From Trachythela sp. YZ-2020 (lineage: Eukaryota > Cnidaria > Anthozoa > Malacalcyonacea > Clavulariidae): DNA of 64,000 bases. The DNA lies in assembly GCA_016169945.1 (NCBI GenBank), contig JADLSH010000184.1, forward strand, positions 1,860,001 to 1,924,000. Reading direction: 5' to 3'. Positions 24,001-35,749 of this stretch are shown here, piece by piece (position 1 is the first letter of the stretch; each line of letters opens with the position of its first letter). The notes beneath the pieces are model-generated. The model saw only the letters and a list, made by a program, of their open reading frames with translations, had not been told where the DNA came from and did no database searches. Made by a program: the position numbers and the translations under genes.

Positions 24001-27000
24001 CACGCCTCGTGTTGAAGAGAATATTGGTCACTGTAAACGTGCTCACTCGTGTAAAGCCCGTAGAATAAATAAACCGACGTTCCATATTATATAAACAAGT
24101 GTTATATAGAGTTTTATGCTACTGAAAATCCGTGTATTTAAACACATAAAAACAAATTAACAGCATCCGTTTGTTTCCTTTTAATTTAAATAAATGCAGA
24201 TGATGTGTTCTGGTTCGCGCTATGTCAATTTTAAATACAGATTCGAGTTTCTGATTTAGAAGATGTCAATTTTAGTCGAAACAACGCGAGGACGGGCATT
24301 GTTCGCATTAATAAACGTGTTTCTGATTTAGAAGATGTCGAATTTTAGTCGAAACAACGCGAAATTTGGGCATTGTTTACATCGCGGGACCCCCATAGCA
24401 CATGCGCAGAACGGACTTTACATGGTCTTTAACAAACATGTGAATAAACACTACCTAAAAAGGTGCCAAAAACGGCGAAACACAAACCAGTCGACCAGGT
24501 CCCATGCATGGTGTTCACCTATAGACGTGACAGTAGAATCAGAACAATAAAATATGAAAGAGAAAAAGGAAGATAAATGGAAAGCAAGAAGTACAGTAGA
24601 TTAAGAGGGAGAAGCGACAGAATGACTTACATGGAAGATATTAGTTTGTCGTGAGGTAAGTCAGGAGTGTAGACAGTGGGAGTAAGGTGGAGGTAAGCCT
24701 TGCGTAGGTATGTTTTTAAACGTATAGGGTGTTTCTATTGCGAATCCCTACTACGAATCAGGAATTAACTAAGTTTATCTCGGTATAAAGTTACACTTTT
24801 ACCTACAATGCATAGATGAGATTTTGGCAGGACTTTGATTTAGTCGAAAAAATAACCACCCACCCGAATTACATTTGGTGCCAACCAGCATACCTCAGTA
24901 ATTTTAGTGTGCTGTGATAACCAATTTGTGCAGTGATAAAGTGAAAGTGCGCAGTGATAAACAGCAAAATATGCAGTGATAAGATTTGTTGTGATAAATA
25001 GATCTTACTGTTTATTCACAATGGCCAATGGCCTCGTTTTCGTGTGGTATTTACTCGTGTTTCGTGCACAATAGAGTTAAGAATAAGTTTGTGTCTGGGC
25101 TTATTAAAAGATCAACGAGAAAAAAATTCGTGCAGGAAACATGGGTATATAACCTTCATATGCATCTCCCATGCCAATTGCCAACACAGGTAAACATAGA
25201 AACGAGGCCATTGGGTCAAAAGTGACTAAACAATAAGGTCTATTCTAAATTGATACCCCCTAAATTTCCTATCGAGCCTGACTCGATTAAAAATTCTTGT
25301 CAGTGATTGCTTTTAGTGGACAGGCATGGTTATATTTTCAGTCAACCTAAACGGCGTTTTTTCAACCTAAAATTTTCCTCGGAGGGTACCAGACCCCTAT
25401 TCCTCAGAGTGATAAAAATTTCATAAAATTAGATATGGTCCAGGCCAAATTTATGAACAACCCTTATCTTGAAGTTCTCTTATCTTATTCCCAGCAAGAT
25501 TTTACCACAAAGCGTCAAAGGGATTAACCTATGTTTTTCACAGTGAAATACAATAATATACACCCCCGTTTCGCGGTTGGAATGCGTAAAAACTTTAATG
25601 ATTTGAGATCATTAAATCGTCATTAATTTCACGTTATTAACTTCTCAATCGGACCCCCACAAACACAATTGTTAAGCAACGCTAGGGTCCTTGTATATTT
25701 TAGAGTTTTCTTTGTTTTTCTAATATTCGCTATTAACTGTAGTGTTTTAATGTTTTGCTTTTATTCTTTATACACCGCGCTAATATTTATAGCCATATGT
25801 TTATCAGTTTAAAGCGGTTCGCACTCACTGCAATGACAATGTTTCGTGTAGTTTTCGACGCATGTTATAGAAAATTTTCGGAGAATATGAAGCAAAATCA
25901 AACACATGACGCACCCTAAAAGCGCTTCTGAAAACATTTTATAAAACATAACTGGGTAGAGCATTATAGATTGTCATGCCATTCATGAGACAATGGTAAA
26001 TTAAGACTTTATAAAAAACTAAGTAAACTTTGGATTTGAGAAATATCTCTCTTTAATTCCTAACTTCAAACGTCGTCAGGCTATTACCAAATTGAGAATT
26101 TCAGCTCATAGATTACCTGTTGAAACTGGTCGATATCGCAATGTTTCATACAGTGATAGGGTATATGCAAACATTGCGATCTAACTGAAATTGGGAACGA
26201 ACAAGATTTTTTAATGTCATGCAAACACAGCTAAGTTCACCAATCTTAGAGTTAATTTTACTGATAATCTATGTAAAATAAATAGTTCATTCTGCTCATT
26301 GAATTCCAAGATCTTTTTATATATATTATGGCTATACAAGACAAAACAATAATGTATTAATGAATTTAGTTGCTAAATACTGTTATGACATTCTTACAGT
26401 ATTTGAAACTTTATAGATTGGGTTATATAATTTAGTTTTATATATTTGTATGTTACTAGTTAGAATGTAGTAGATTTTATGTATCTATCTATATATACCA
26501 TGAATATTATGTCACTCATGAGATGTCACGGATATGAATTAAAACGTTTCATGGCATTACTAAATAGCAAAACGTTCTCTTTCATTCCAAAGTTGTTTAA
26601 ATTTGTGATTTAGCTAGGGATTGTTGTGGATAATTTTGGTGCAAATTATTGGTACAATTCTCAAACTCTTTGTTCTTATATTTTCAAATCATTAAAACTT
26701 GCAAAGCCTGTAGTATAACACTCTATCCCTATTTTAATATCGATTTGTAGAGCTAATGCATTATGCACACGAGTAGAAAGTTCATTGCCAGGCCCATTTT
26801 AATACCCTATATAATATACATCATATTCTGAAGTTTCGACGTCAAATCGATAACAAATCTCTGTATCGTATATCCTAACCCTTCCTAATATGCAAAAAAT
26901 GTAAAACTTGTAGAAAGTGCGTGCTATTTGTAGTTGAATGATGAATGGTCGTGAATGGTTGCCCCAGAAGGTTCGTCGCCTACTGTATGTGGTATTTTTA

Positions 27001-30000
27001 GCGCACCTATTAAAGCCAGATTTTGCTAGAAAATCTAACACCTAATAGCACTTGTATAAAAGAGCAATTAAAAATAATTTATGAGGCTATTAAGAGGGAA
27101 ATTACATGGGGAAACAATGGCCATGCAAGCACTTGTTTTAATTTACATACTGACACCACGCGAACACCACAAACGCCCCGGAGAGAAATCACTTTTTACC
27201 ATCATTGTAATGAATCTATATTTTTGAGTAATTTGCAGGGGCTCCTTGATTCTAAACGTTTTATTTGCCTGGGCCCTTGCCAAGGTGTTCATCATGAATT
27301 ATGCCTGGTTTCTTGAGGGCTGAGTCTAGTAGCAAAGAGAATCTATTGGGTTTCCGACTCAATCGAAGATTGGCTATAGATTAAAAATAATATAATTGCT
27401 AATAATCAGCCATCTTTTGCCTTTGTGACAAAAATGGTAGTTAGACTTTGGACATATATTTCGTCTTCTATATTATATTACTATATATATATACAGAATA
27501 TATGTTGGTGCACGAATTATATTTGATAGTTGGGTAAAAATTATTTTCATTCGTCTTGAAATTGGGTAAATAAACCCCAGGAATAAATAATATACGATCC
27601 CTATAAAATGCTTTTGAATTTGATCTGTTAGGAGATTTGAGAAATGTAGCAATTCTATTCCTAGACTACACGAGCTTTGTGTCGTTTGACAGATGCCCTA
27701 TGTTACAATTTTTGGCAAGATATATTGCTTGATTAAACTTCAAAACAAAAAATACATTAAGGTTCATAAATCAACACTGAAACATCGCGAATTCGTGGCG
27801 GGATTGTTTCCGCTGGTTCGCAGCTTGTCGCCAATTGTCGCATACAGTCTCAATTAGCTGCACAGTGTTGCAAATAACGTGGCTAATGCGAAGGTTTAAA
27901 CTTTACGTGCCTTTTTGGCAGGCCTTGCACATAAGGCAAGCTTTGGCAAAGCCTTTGTACAGACAAGTAAGCTACACATATTCAGGTACAAAACAAATTA
28001 ACCTTGAGAATATATATACATGTGTTTTTATTGCTCGTGTCTGCTGTCAACATGTTAATTTTCAGGCTGCTTTTCACTCTGCTTTTCAATCTAAAAGGTT
28101 GAAAAGTCTGAAATTTCGCAAAATTTCAAATTCAGCTCCTGAGCAACAGAGGCAGCTCTAGAAAACTGACTGTAAATCTTCTTAAAATAACTTTCAATTC
28201 CAATCTCTTTAACGAAGACTAAGTGCAACACTCAATGTTTAGCTTTTCAACACTGATTAAGCTTTTCAAGGGAATTTTGAAATGGTTCGAAAAAATTGCA
28301 CTAGTCTGTTAAGTGTGGGCTCAATCTCTTAACTATACCCCAAACGACAAAGATTTATGAATCAGTGTCGTTGGGGAATGTGGAAACGATGTTAATAACG
28401 TATTAGCTTAAGCAAGAGCACATTTGCATCAGTGGCCATTGGCATTCAGACGTTCAGCCGTTGTATGTTGTATTTGCCTGAAAGCTCAACTATATTAAAA
28501 CCTCATGAATTTCCTATGCTGACAACTATGCCTATATGGCTTGTACTAACCGTGTTTATTTTTTGTTGATTGTAATTTACATATACATGTAAACACTCAT
28601 TAATGACCAGTATTGAATCATATGCTGTGTCTGAACGTCGAATGGCTTAGTTATGGCTGGCGTTACGATATAGTTCCGATTAATTGCATTTTGGTTCGAA
28701 AATAAAGTAAACGATCAAAGCTGTAAAAGACCACTTTTAAATATGAATAATATCCTTTTCTAATTATATATTTTAAAGGCTCTTTGAACCTTTTAAAGTG
28801 GCCAAATATCTTTTAAATTAATAATATTTGTCCTTGGTTTTTGAAGGTTACAATACTGTCTGCTACTGAGAACAATAAGATTTGGCAACGAACGACTTTA
28901 CATGTAATGTCAGCTTTAAGTCTCTGAAATGCCATTTCCTGCATTTTGATCCTTGATTTAAAATATTTTTAGCCCTATGTATGTCAAGAGAAGGTAAACG
29001 ATCAAAGCTGTAAAAGACCACTTTTAAATATGAATAATATCCTATTCTAACAATATATTTTAAACGCTCTTTGAATCTTTTAAAGTAGCAAAATATATTT
29101 TAAATTAATAATATTTGTCCTTGGTCTTTGAAGGTTACAATACTGTCTGCTACTGAGAACAATAAGATTTGGCAACGAACGACTTCACATGTAATGTCAG
29201 CTTTACCCTTGATTTAAAATATTTTTAGCTCTGTGTATGTCAACAGAGCAATCAAAAATTACCAACTATATCCATGATACCAGCCACTGATATATAAATA
29301 CCAGCCATTGGCCTTAACCAATACCTTCATTCTGTTAGATTGTTACAGTGGTATATCGTGTTTAGAGACAGTCTTTCAAATAATTCTTAAATTTAATGTC
29401 GCAAAATGTCAATATATTCTACACTCCACAGAATATGTGCTTTGAAATTGTATATTATTAAAAAGTTCGGCAGTTTCTAAGCATATAAGTTATAACCGAA
29501 TAACTTCGTGCGAAATAAGTTTATTATACTGTTTTATGAATTATGGCTTAAGTCCAAATTGCGTATGCAAAACGAAGACAGTTATCGGACTAAATTGTTC
29601 CCTAAATGTACTGTCTATTGACCTCGTGTTTGGTGGCAAATTCATGTAATGGAAACATTCAGCATAATTTGGTTGCTCGCACCCACAAGTGAAAATACAT
29701 TTGAAGTTGATCATCTGACATGTGTACAGCACAATATAAAACATCGAACTCAGTTGGAATTTACGTATTTGCTGTATACACTTAACCGCATTCCTAATGA
29801 TCATTACAGACAAAATATATGCAAAGAATGATGTAGATTACTATCATATGCTATCCAAAATTTCTTGTTTATTTGCGCACAACACGAACAATAAATATAA
29901 ACATATTCGCACGTAGATAAAACTCACCCTCATTTAGTATGCCCATAATCGTATCCACTCCTTGAACTTGTTTTGTCGTGGTAACATTCGAAATATTGAA

Positions 30001-30255
30001 GCTTGGAGAGTTATCGCCCTCGATCGTATTCGTGTTCAGACTTTTATACAAATTCATCATATAACGCGCGGCCGAGAGTTGATTTGTCAAGTTCACATGA
30101 AAAATCGGCCTTGTGTTCGTTTTAAGCAAATGCGGTATGACATGTTTCATGGACACATATGGCTTATTTGATCGTCGACTCGCAATGCTGTTCGGAAAGA
30201 TACATAGAGTTAGAACCAAAACGACAACGCATTCGAAACCCCGAGCGAATCCCAT
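21043..30255 (-). CDS. BMP5-8: BMP5-8-like ligand precursor; two exons
   Basis: Precursor of 391 aa from exons 30255-29928 and 21890-21043 on the minus strand. The phase 1 intron has donor GTGAGT and acceptor AATTTCAG, and the split codon reads Ala. It has a signal peptide (about 1-26), a prodomain with several N-x-S/T sites and the VDTIMGILNE stretch just before the join, and a basic furin site RRRR (268-271). The cystine-knot domain is 290-391 with seven cysteines: C, CAGEC, CC, CGCH. SWQNWIIAPDGYE, NATNHAIVQTLV and PCCAPTKLNAISVLYYDD are features of the BMP5/6/7/8 branch, including the conserved N-glycosylation site. Its expected role is axial patterning through SMAD1/5 signalling, known for the family and not shown here. 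It lies tail to tail with the other BMP gene and shares intron phase and place with it. Confidence 0.9.
21955..22279. mobile_element. CAACAAGTTG-type MITE with TA flanks
   Basis: The left TACACACGCAAAATTCAAC and right GTACGTTTTTACTTGTGTA are mutual termini. The body consists of AACAAGTTG words in both directions. It is inserted about 65 bp upstream of exon 2 of the BMP5-8-like gene. Confidence 0.75.
23168..23213. repeat. Perfect 19-bp-stem hairpin
   Basis: GTAGCCTGAGACAGACGA and TCGTCTGTCTCAGGCTAC flank TTTTCGTTAT. Compact enough to fold in RNA. Confidence 0.75.
24247..24391 (+). repeat. 72-bp tandem duplication
   Basis: TTTCTGATTTAGAAGATGTC starts at 24247 and again at 24319, with TTTTAGTCGAAACAACGCGA in both copies and GGGCATTGTT after. 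Confidence 0.8.
25025..25214. repeat. Short MITE, CCAATGGCCTCGTTT ends
   Basis: 15-bp perfect terminal inverted repeats enclose about 160 bp without a gene. Confidence 0.6.
28694..29242 (+). repeat. Direct duplication, two ~250-bp units
   Basis: GTAAACGATCAAAGCTGTAA starts at about 28706 and again at 28994, and the copies agree for most of about 250 bp, including TTTGTCCTTGGTTTTTGAAG and TACTGTCTGCTACTGAGAAC. It lies about 0.7 kb inside the BMP5-8-like intron, next to exon 1. Confidence 0.85.
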
Positions 30256-31060
30256 AATTTATGCTTCGTTTTAACAAAACTCCCACACGCAATAATATGA
30301 CAATATCCTTTTGTATATAAAGTTGCAATTCTTATATTCAATAACCGTACGACGTTTCAACGCTTCGCTACACACCGTTTCAAATCGAGTCGCGTAGAAT
30401 CTAAACCTTTTTTACCATTCCCACGTTCTTAGCCGAGGAAATGCTTAGCTTTTAAGCTCGCTCAAGCCCTATGACATTCTGTTAATCTACGGTGCAACCA
30501 ATCAGCGTCAAGCAAAGTTCTTAAATTATCGCTCAAGCCTGTCTCCGATTGCAACTTAATATGACAAACATACCGTCAAAATCTCAGGTAAACGTTGATA
30601 AACTCTGAAGGGCCGCGTTTCATCACTAGCTACCCCACAGGGTATTGCGCGTTGCGCTTTGCCTTTTAGCGCTCCCTTAAGGTCATTTTAAGCACAAACA
30701 ACACACGTTCGCTACAATTTATTCACCAATAGAGTCATTCTAGTGTTTTTAGCCCCCCTAGCTTCGAGTATTGACGTTTTTGCGCAGTTCTGTCGAGTTT
30801 CGTATTTCAACCCCCAACGGTTGATTGTGTCAACTTATTTAATTATATAAGCCTGGCATGTTGATATAAGGTATCAATTTTGTGTGCCAACAGTACAATT
30901 TGTATGGGGTATATATATATTATATTTATATATTGTGTCATGGCATCAAGAGAATTTACGCAACATGGACGTAAATATTCGCCAGCCTTAGCTCTTCGCG
31001 GTGTTTCTTGGAGTGTCGGTCCTTTGTTAGGAGAGTTGACTGACAGGAATTAAGATCTTG
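30256..31060. promoter_or_regulatory. Upstream region of the BMP5-8-like gene
   Basis: About 800 bp before the minus-strand start codon with no repeat family that I recognise, unlike its surroundings. It should hold the promoter; no individual site can be assigned with confidence. Confidence 0.35.
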
Positions 31061-31139
31061 AATGTGTGCTTCCAGTGTGTATTGTGTGTAGCGATAACTA
31101 CCTGCAAAATATGACAAGAACTTCGACGTTTCGAGCGAA

Positions 31140-31395
31140 AGCCGGTGGCGGTCAGAGGCTCAACGCTCTACAGAAAGTCGTGGGTTTTCTCCGGGTACTC
31201 CGGTTTCCTCCCACAGGGAATGTTGACAGGGTGGGTTTGGATAAGCCCCAAACTAACCCTTCCATCGTAGCTGTGCTCCCTGACCAGACATGAGTGATGA
31301 GTCATACGGTGGCAGCCATGCAGAGGCGCCTTTAATAAGCCTTCGACTCGATCAAGTCGAGTTGCGTCCTTTGTAATTCAGCTCAGTTCTCAGAC
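31140..31395 (+). mobile_element. tRNA-derived SINE, 5' truncated
   Basis: Keeps only the tail, from AACGCTCTACAGAAAGTCGT through GGTTTCCTCCCACAGGGAAT to CAGCTCAGTTCTCAG. The head is missing, and a fragment of the GACGTTTCGAGCGAA element adjoins it. Confidence 0.78.
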
Positions 31396-31523
31396 TTGTT
31401 ACAAGCCGACTCCGTTGACGCGCGGTAAAGCCCAGACGCGCAGTTAAACCCAATTCAACGAAAGCGCGAGTCGGAAATTGGTCGCTCCCGAGCGAAGCGA
31501 GGGAGCTCAAGCTCGCCTGTACT

Positions 31524-31682
31524 GCCTAGTCCGTATTAACTCAGTCCGTATTAACTCAGTCCGTATTAACTCAGTCCGTATTAACTCAGTCCGTATTAAC
31601 TCAGTCCGTATTAACTCAGTCCGTATTAACTCAGTCCGTATTAACTCAGTCCGTATTAACCCAGTAAACCCAGTCCGTATAC
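31524..31682. repeat. 15-bp minisatellite, TCCGTATTAACTCAG unit
   Basis: Nine or more nearly identical 15-bp units in tandem, then one degenerate. As 15 is a multiple of three, both strands stay open in one frame (VRINS and LIRTE repeats); these are not genes. Confidence 0.95.
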
Positions 31683-32283
31683 AGTTAATTAAGTTAAACA
31701 CATAGAAAATTGATAAAGAAAATACTCTCGAAAGAATTTTAAAATTTTCCAATGTTTCAGATTGCTTCATTTCAATAGAAAGACTGACCAGCCATTGAAA
31801 ACTTCAAAATTTCACTTGGAAATTTCAAGATTCATTTTCGAGTAATGCTTTCAGTCGCTGGAGAGCACTAGAACAGTTGAGGGGAGAGCAGAAAATTAAC
31901 CGCTGATATGAAAGACAGGAGATGAAGTAAATCTTTAATTTCAAAATGTTTATTGCTGAATTTCCAACACATGCAGTCATGAGTTATGCATTTATAACAT
32001 CAAATAGCGGGCAAATATGCGAAGGTTACTGAATTTCTATTCATATTGTGAGGCCTCAAGGTGGAACGATACCCAAAATTAACTGACTCGACTGACTTGC
32101 ATGGTCAAAAAATATTGAAAATATAATCTTGTTCATCTATTAAAGTTGGGTTTATTCAGGTCAGTTTTAGATTTATATCACATAATGAATGTAAAAACCT
32201 TCTCTCTATAATGTTCATTGTCGAATCACATACAGGATGGCTAGAGAGACATGCTTGGCACAGAATAGTAAGGTAAGTAAGTA

Positions 32284-32657
32284 AGTGGGGGTGTGCTAAT
32301 CATCCTTACTTGCAGCTGAGAGCTGAGCTGAATTACGAAGGACGCAGCTGAGCTCGACTTAATCGAGTCGAAGGCTTATTAAAGGCGCCTCTGGCTGCCA
32401 CCGTATCACTCATGTCTGATCAGGGAGCACAGCTATACGATGGATTCGAAGGGTTAGTTTGGGGCTAATCCAAACCCACCCTGTCAATTAACATTCCCTA
32501 TGGGAGGAAACCGGAGCACCCGGAGAAAACCCACGACTTTCGGTAGAGCGTTGACATACTCTTTTCACATAAGTGTCATGAGTCCCCAGCGAGAATCGAA
32601 CCCACGATCTCAGAAGTGAAAGGCGCTTGCTCTGACGACTGCGCTACCGAAGCCCCA
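32284..32657 (-). mobile_element. tRNA-derived SINE, full length
   Basis: The longest copy, about 370 bp. On minus it runs from GGGGCTTCGGTAGCGCAGTC with both A and B boxes, then the CTCCGGGTGCTCCGGTTTCC part, and ends near TAAGGATGATTAGCACACCC, followed by a short GTAAGTAAGT-like repeat at the 3' end. Confidence 0.87.
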
Positions 32658-32969
32658 AAGTCCATTTTTCGTTAAAATAACTGAATTTACACACACTTGT
32701 GTTATGTTACTTATGTATACCCGTGATATCCTGAACAACATGACATTAGCAGCCTAAGAATATTATTTTTAAATATTTGCTTAATATGCTAATAACATAA
32801 TAGGGCAAAATTCCACCCTAAGGTGTAAACGCTCTTCAAAAGATCTCTGTTTATCCATCTAAAGCTCATTAATTGATTTGTTTTGTCGAACACCATGACG
32901 ATTATTCATTACAAATAAGGCATCAGTGCGAATATTAGTTGCACTTTAGAAAATCCAGACTTAGAGATG

Positions 32970-33085
32970 TGAAAGGACAAATCGACCTGAAAAATACAAC
33001 AAGGAAGTTAGTGAGTAACTTGTAGGCGAAGGGCCTTCGCTCGAAACGTCGAAGTTCTTGTCAGATTTTTCCAGATAGTTTGATC
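32970..33085. mobile_element. Inverted-repeat element, GACGTTTCGAGCGAAGG family
   Basis: CCTGAAAAATACAACAAG at the left and CTTGTCAGATTTTTCCAGA at the right enclose GGCCTTCGCTCGAAACGTCG. Related to 4695-4853. Confidence 0.55.
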
Positions 33086-34029
33086 TACAAATCCTCAAGT
33101 ATATAGTTTATCGCTACTTAAACTGAAACCACGCTGATTGAGGATATTTGTACAATTGTACTGGCGAAGATTCAGCCTAGTGGCGGATGGAAAGCTTCTC
33201 CCGAAATTAAAGTAGACATGGTCTTTAGTTTCACCGCAACAAATTAATTCTTTTTATCGCTGGCCATGCAAAACTAGAGTCACTAGAGAGTATCTCCAAA
33301 TTAACAACAACGATGAAATTGAAAAGAAAGCGGTAGATATATGGAACAGTATAGACCATTTGCACAGTGCATTTTTTAAGAATTCTTCAGTGGTGGGGAA
33401 AAACGTGGAAAAAGGACCATGCCCCGCCTAAACTCCTGATACCACTTGGCCACTTTCTTGGGTATGATAACAGGACATCTACTTAGTTCCTTGTAGGTTT
33501 ACATGATAATAATTATTGTTTTCCTGCGCCGATCAAAAGCTTTGCTAAATAAGTAAAACATGACAGTTTTCCCCAAAATAGATCAATTATATGATGTTCA
33601 ATTATTATTAACTGAAACGTTCATAACTTCTGGTCAAAGGGTCCAGTCAACTGGGGCACCAAGCCCATTCACTTTTCCTTCAGTGGTGGGGCACTAGAAA
33701 GGGCCCACTGGGGCAAATGCCCCACCACGCTACGGTATTAAAAAATGCCCTGCATTTGCAGAACTATATACTTGAGCGTAGCATTATACACGTATAGCCT
33801 CAACTTCATTCTTTGAATTCGTCTGTATTTTATTCAGTCTTAACACAATGTTTGAAGTTGCTGTCTGTTTTCAAAATAACGAAGTCGATGCTATGCCTGC
33901 AAATGGTCTGTACTCTCTTGAGTTTTTGTAGCAAATGTTTGTAAGCTGGAAGAATAGGCATAACGAAGAAAGAACTTCATGGGAACTATAACAGAGAAGA
34001 GCAATTGAACAAAATAAGTTATTATATCA

Positions 34030-34255
34030 GTTGATTCTTTGGGAACCACTCTGAGGTGGACCGGGAAAGCCTTAACAGGTTTTACAACCCAATTGACAAA
34101 GGTTCCGAAGGTTAGTTAGTTATGATTAGTGCCTAAGGGTTAGTTTTTCGCGAGGGAGGAAAACCGGAGTTTCCGTGGAAAAATCCTCGAAGCACAGGCG
34201 AGAACCAACCAATCTCAACTTACATGAGTTTATCAAGCACACTGATGTTCTGGGA
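34030..34255 (+). repeat. Dispersed repeat, also at 56020-56210
   Basis: CACTCTGAGGTGGACCGGGA, then GCCTTAACAGGTTTTACAAC, GGTTAGTGCCTAAGGGTTAG-like text and CAACTTACATGAGTTTATCA recur at 56020-56210 in a RagC intron. Part of it resembles the tail of the local SINE (GGAGGAAAACCGGAG), so it may be a related retroposon. Confidence 0.55.
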
Positions 34256-34499
34256 ACCACCACATGTTAAAACTAGGAGGAGAGGAAGCAGGGATGCCGG
34301 AAGTTGCTTTAGGCAAGGGGTGCGATTTGTTATCAAAAGGGTATATTTTTTTAACAGATTAAAAGGGCACAAACAAAAATCAAAGGGCACTTACCTACTT
34401 ATAACGTAATTTAAAAGTCAATCACTGTACCCGCATTGCACCCAGAAAGTTGTGAGTAAAAAAGGCAAGGGGTGCACTTGCCGCTGCACCCGTGGTTCC

Positions 34500-34645
34500 A
34501 ACATCCCTGAGAGACCTCGACAAAATGCAAAAAGATGCTGGAATTCCGATAAGGAGCAACTTAGGAAAATGATAAGAAATCGTGAACAGTTAAAAGTAAT
34601 AATCAAGAAGGTCTGATCGAGATCGATAAGACGAAGATGATTAAA
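34500..34645 (+). mobile_element. LINE 3' end remnant
   Basis: A decayed reading gives KMQKDAGIP, then LGKMIRNREQLKVIIKKV, a stop, and SRSIRR. This is the form of the C-terminal tail that follows reverse transcriptase in many animal non-LTR elements (YIxxLxxDTG, later a DRxxW-like segment and Arg/Ser-rich end). A related tail lies 1.1 kb downstream. No reverse-transcriptase core is visible. Confidence 0.45.
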
Positions 34646-34821
34646 AATGAACGGTTCCTGCAGAAGTTCTTTCACTCAGCAACTAAAGGTCAGAGACCTT
34701 TTATGTATGATGTGATTCCCCGGGATCTTCTAAGAATGTCTGAAAATAGCAACTGGCAGACTGATGTTCCCGAAAGATTGAGCGATCTTTTTCGCTCGTC
34801 AATCAAGACTCAAGTGTTTTA

Positions 34822-35415
34822 AATTGTCGACCTCACGTGATGACATCCGTTCGTTGATTGGCTCAAATGTTTTGCTCCGCTTGGGGTCTCGCAAATTAAA
34901 GTCGCTTATGCAACAATTCTAAGATTTCATAAAGGACTAAATGTTTGGGTAAAATAGTTGTATTAGTTACAAGAACGTGTGGGGCAGCGTGGGTAGCGTC
35001 TATACAACAAGCTTACTTCCGGTCTTTAGGTAAAAGATATATGATACACCAAAAAACAATAATTTTACCTTTTCACGAACGCGGCCTGATGTCGTAGTGA
35101 ACACAGTAACTTTTAATACATGTAGCGAGACAATTTATGATTTCATTTTTCAATTGATGAATCATTTTTCAATTCCTTTATAATCTTTCTCATGCAAATT
35201 TTCCATGTTGTCCATAATTTTTATTTATAGCAACTCAGATCCTATAAATAATAATGAAAAGCTTTTGTTATTGATTGTTTTGATAATTTGGTTCACTCTT
35301 CGATCAAATTGTCGACCTCACTTGATGACATCCGTTCGTCGATTGGCTTATTTTTTTTATCTCCACTGGGGTCTCGCGTGGGTCGCGTATGAAACAATTC
35401 TAAGATTTCGTAAAC
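34822..35415 (+). repeat. Two direct copies of a ~110-bp unit
   Basis: 34822-34935 and 35307-35415 share ATTGTCGACCTCACGTGATG-like starts, TGACATCCGTTCGT, GGGGTCTCGC and CAATTCTAAGATTTC. The space between holds no recognisable gene. They lie between the two LINE tails, which suggests they belong to the same element family. Confidence 0.6.
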
Positions 35416-35594
35416 AGAAAATAGTTTAATTACAATTCAATATCACAAATAGTTTAAAGGGGATTTCAATTCTATTTAGTTATTAACCAAATTTTCTACA
35501 AAATATTATACAAAACAGTAATATCGATACATAAACTATATGATACTATAGAATACATTGTGTTTATAGCCGTCATCATTGCATTGTTATCATT

Positions 35595-35747
35595 TATGGT
35601 AAAAGAAGAGAGAAAGACCTGCAATGATTTACATCAACAAAATTCAGGAAGATACTGGAAGACACTGGAATTCCTTAGGGAAATGAGGTCGAGATCGATA
35701 AGACGAAGATTATTAAAAATGAACGGTTCCTGAAGTTCATTCACTCA
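35595..35747 (+). mobile_element. LINE 3' end remnant, second copy
   Basis: Reads KKRERPAMIYINKIQEDTG, the typical tail motif of CR1/L2-like elements, then breaks. The segment at 35689-35745 is nearly the same as 34615-34671, so both tails come from one family or a local duplication. Only the 3' end is present. Confidence 0.5.
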
Positions 35748-35749
35748 GG

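Larger units (their letters stand above)
22300..28690. other. Intron interior of the BMP5-8-like gene, little recognisable
   Basis: About 6.4 kb of AT-rich sequence without a supported gene. Visible items are a hairpin at 23168-23213, a 72-bp tandem duplication at 24247-24391, and a short inverted-repeat element at 25025-25214. Open frames here are short and lack coding character. Confidence 0.6.

Noticed and set aside
31478..31770. Open frames on both strands with VRINS and LIRTE repeats
   Set aside because: They are the product of a 15-bp minisatellite and have no protein-like sequence outside it.
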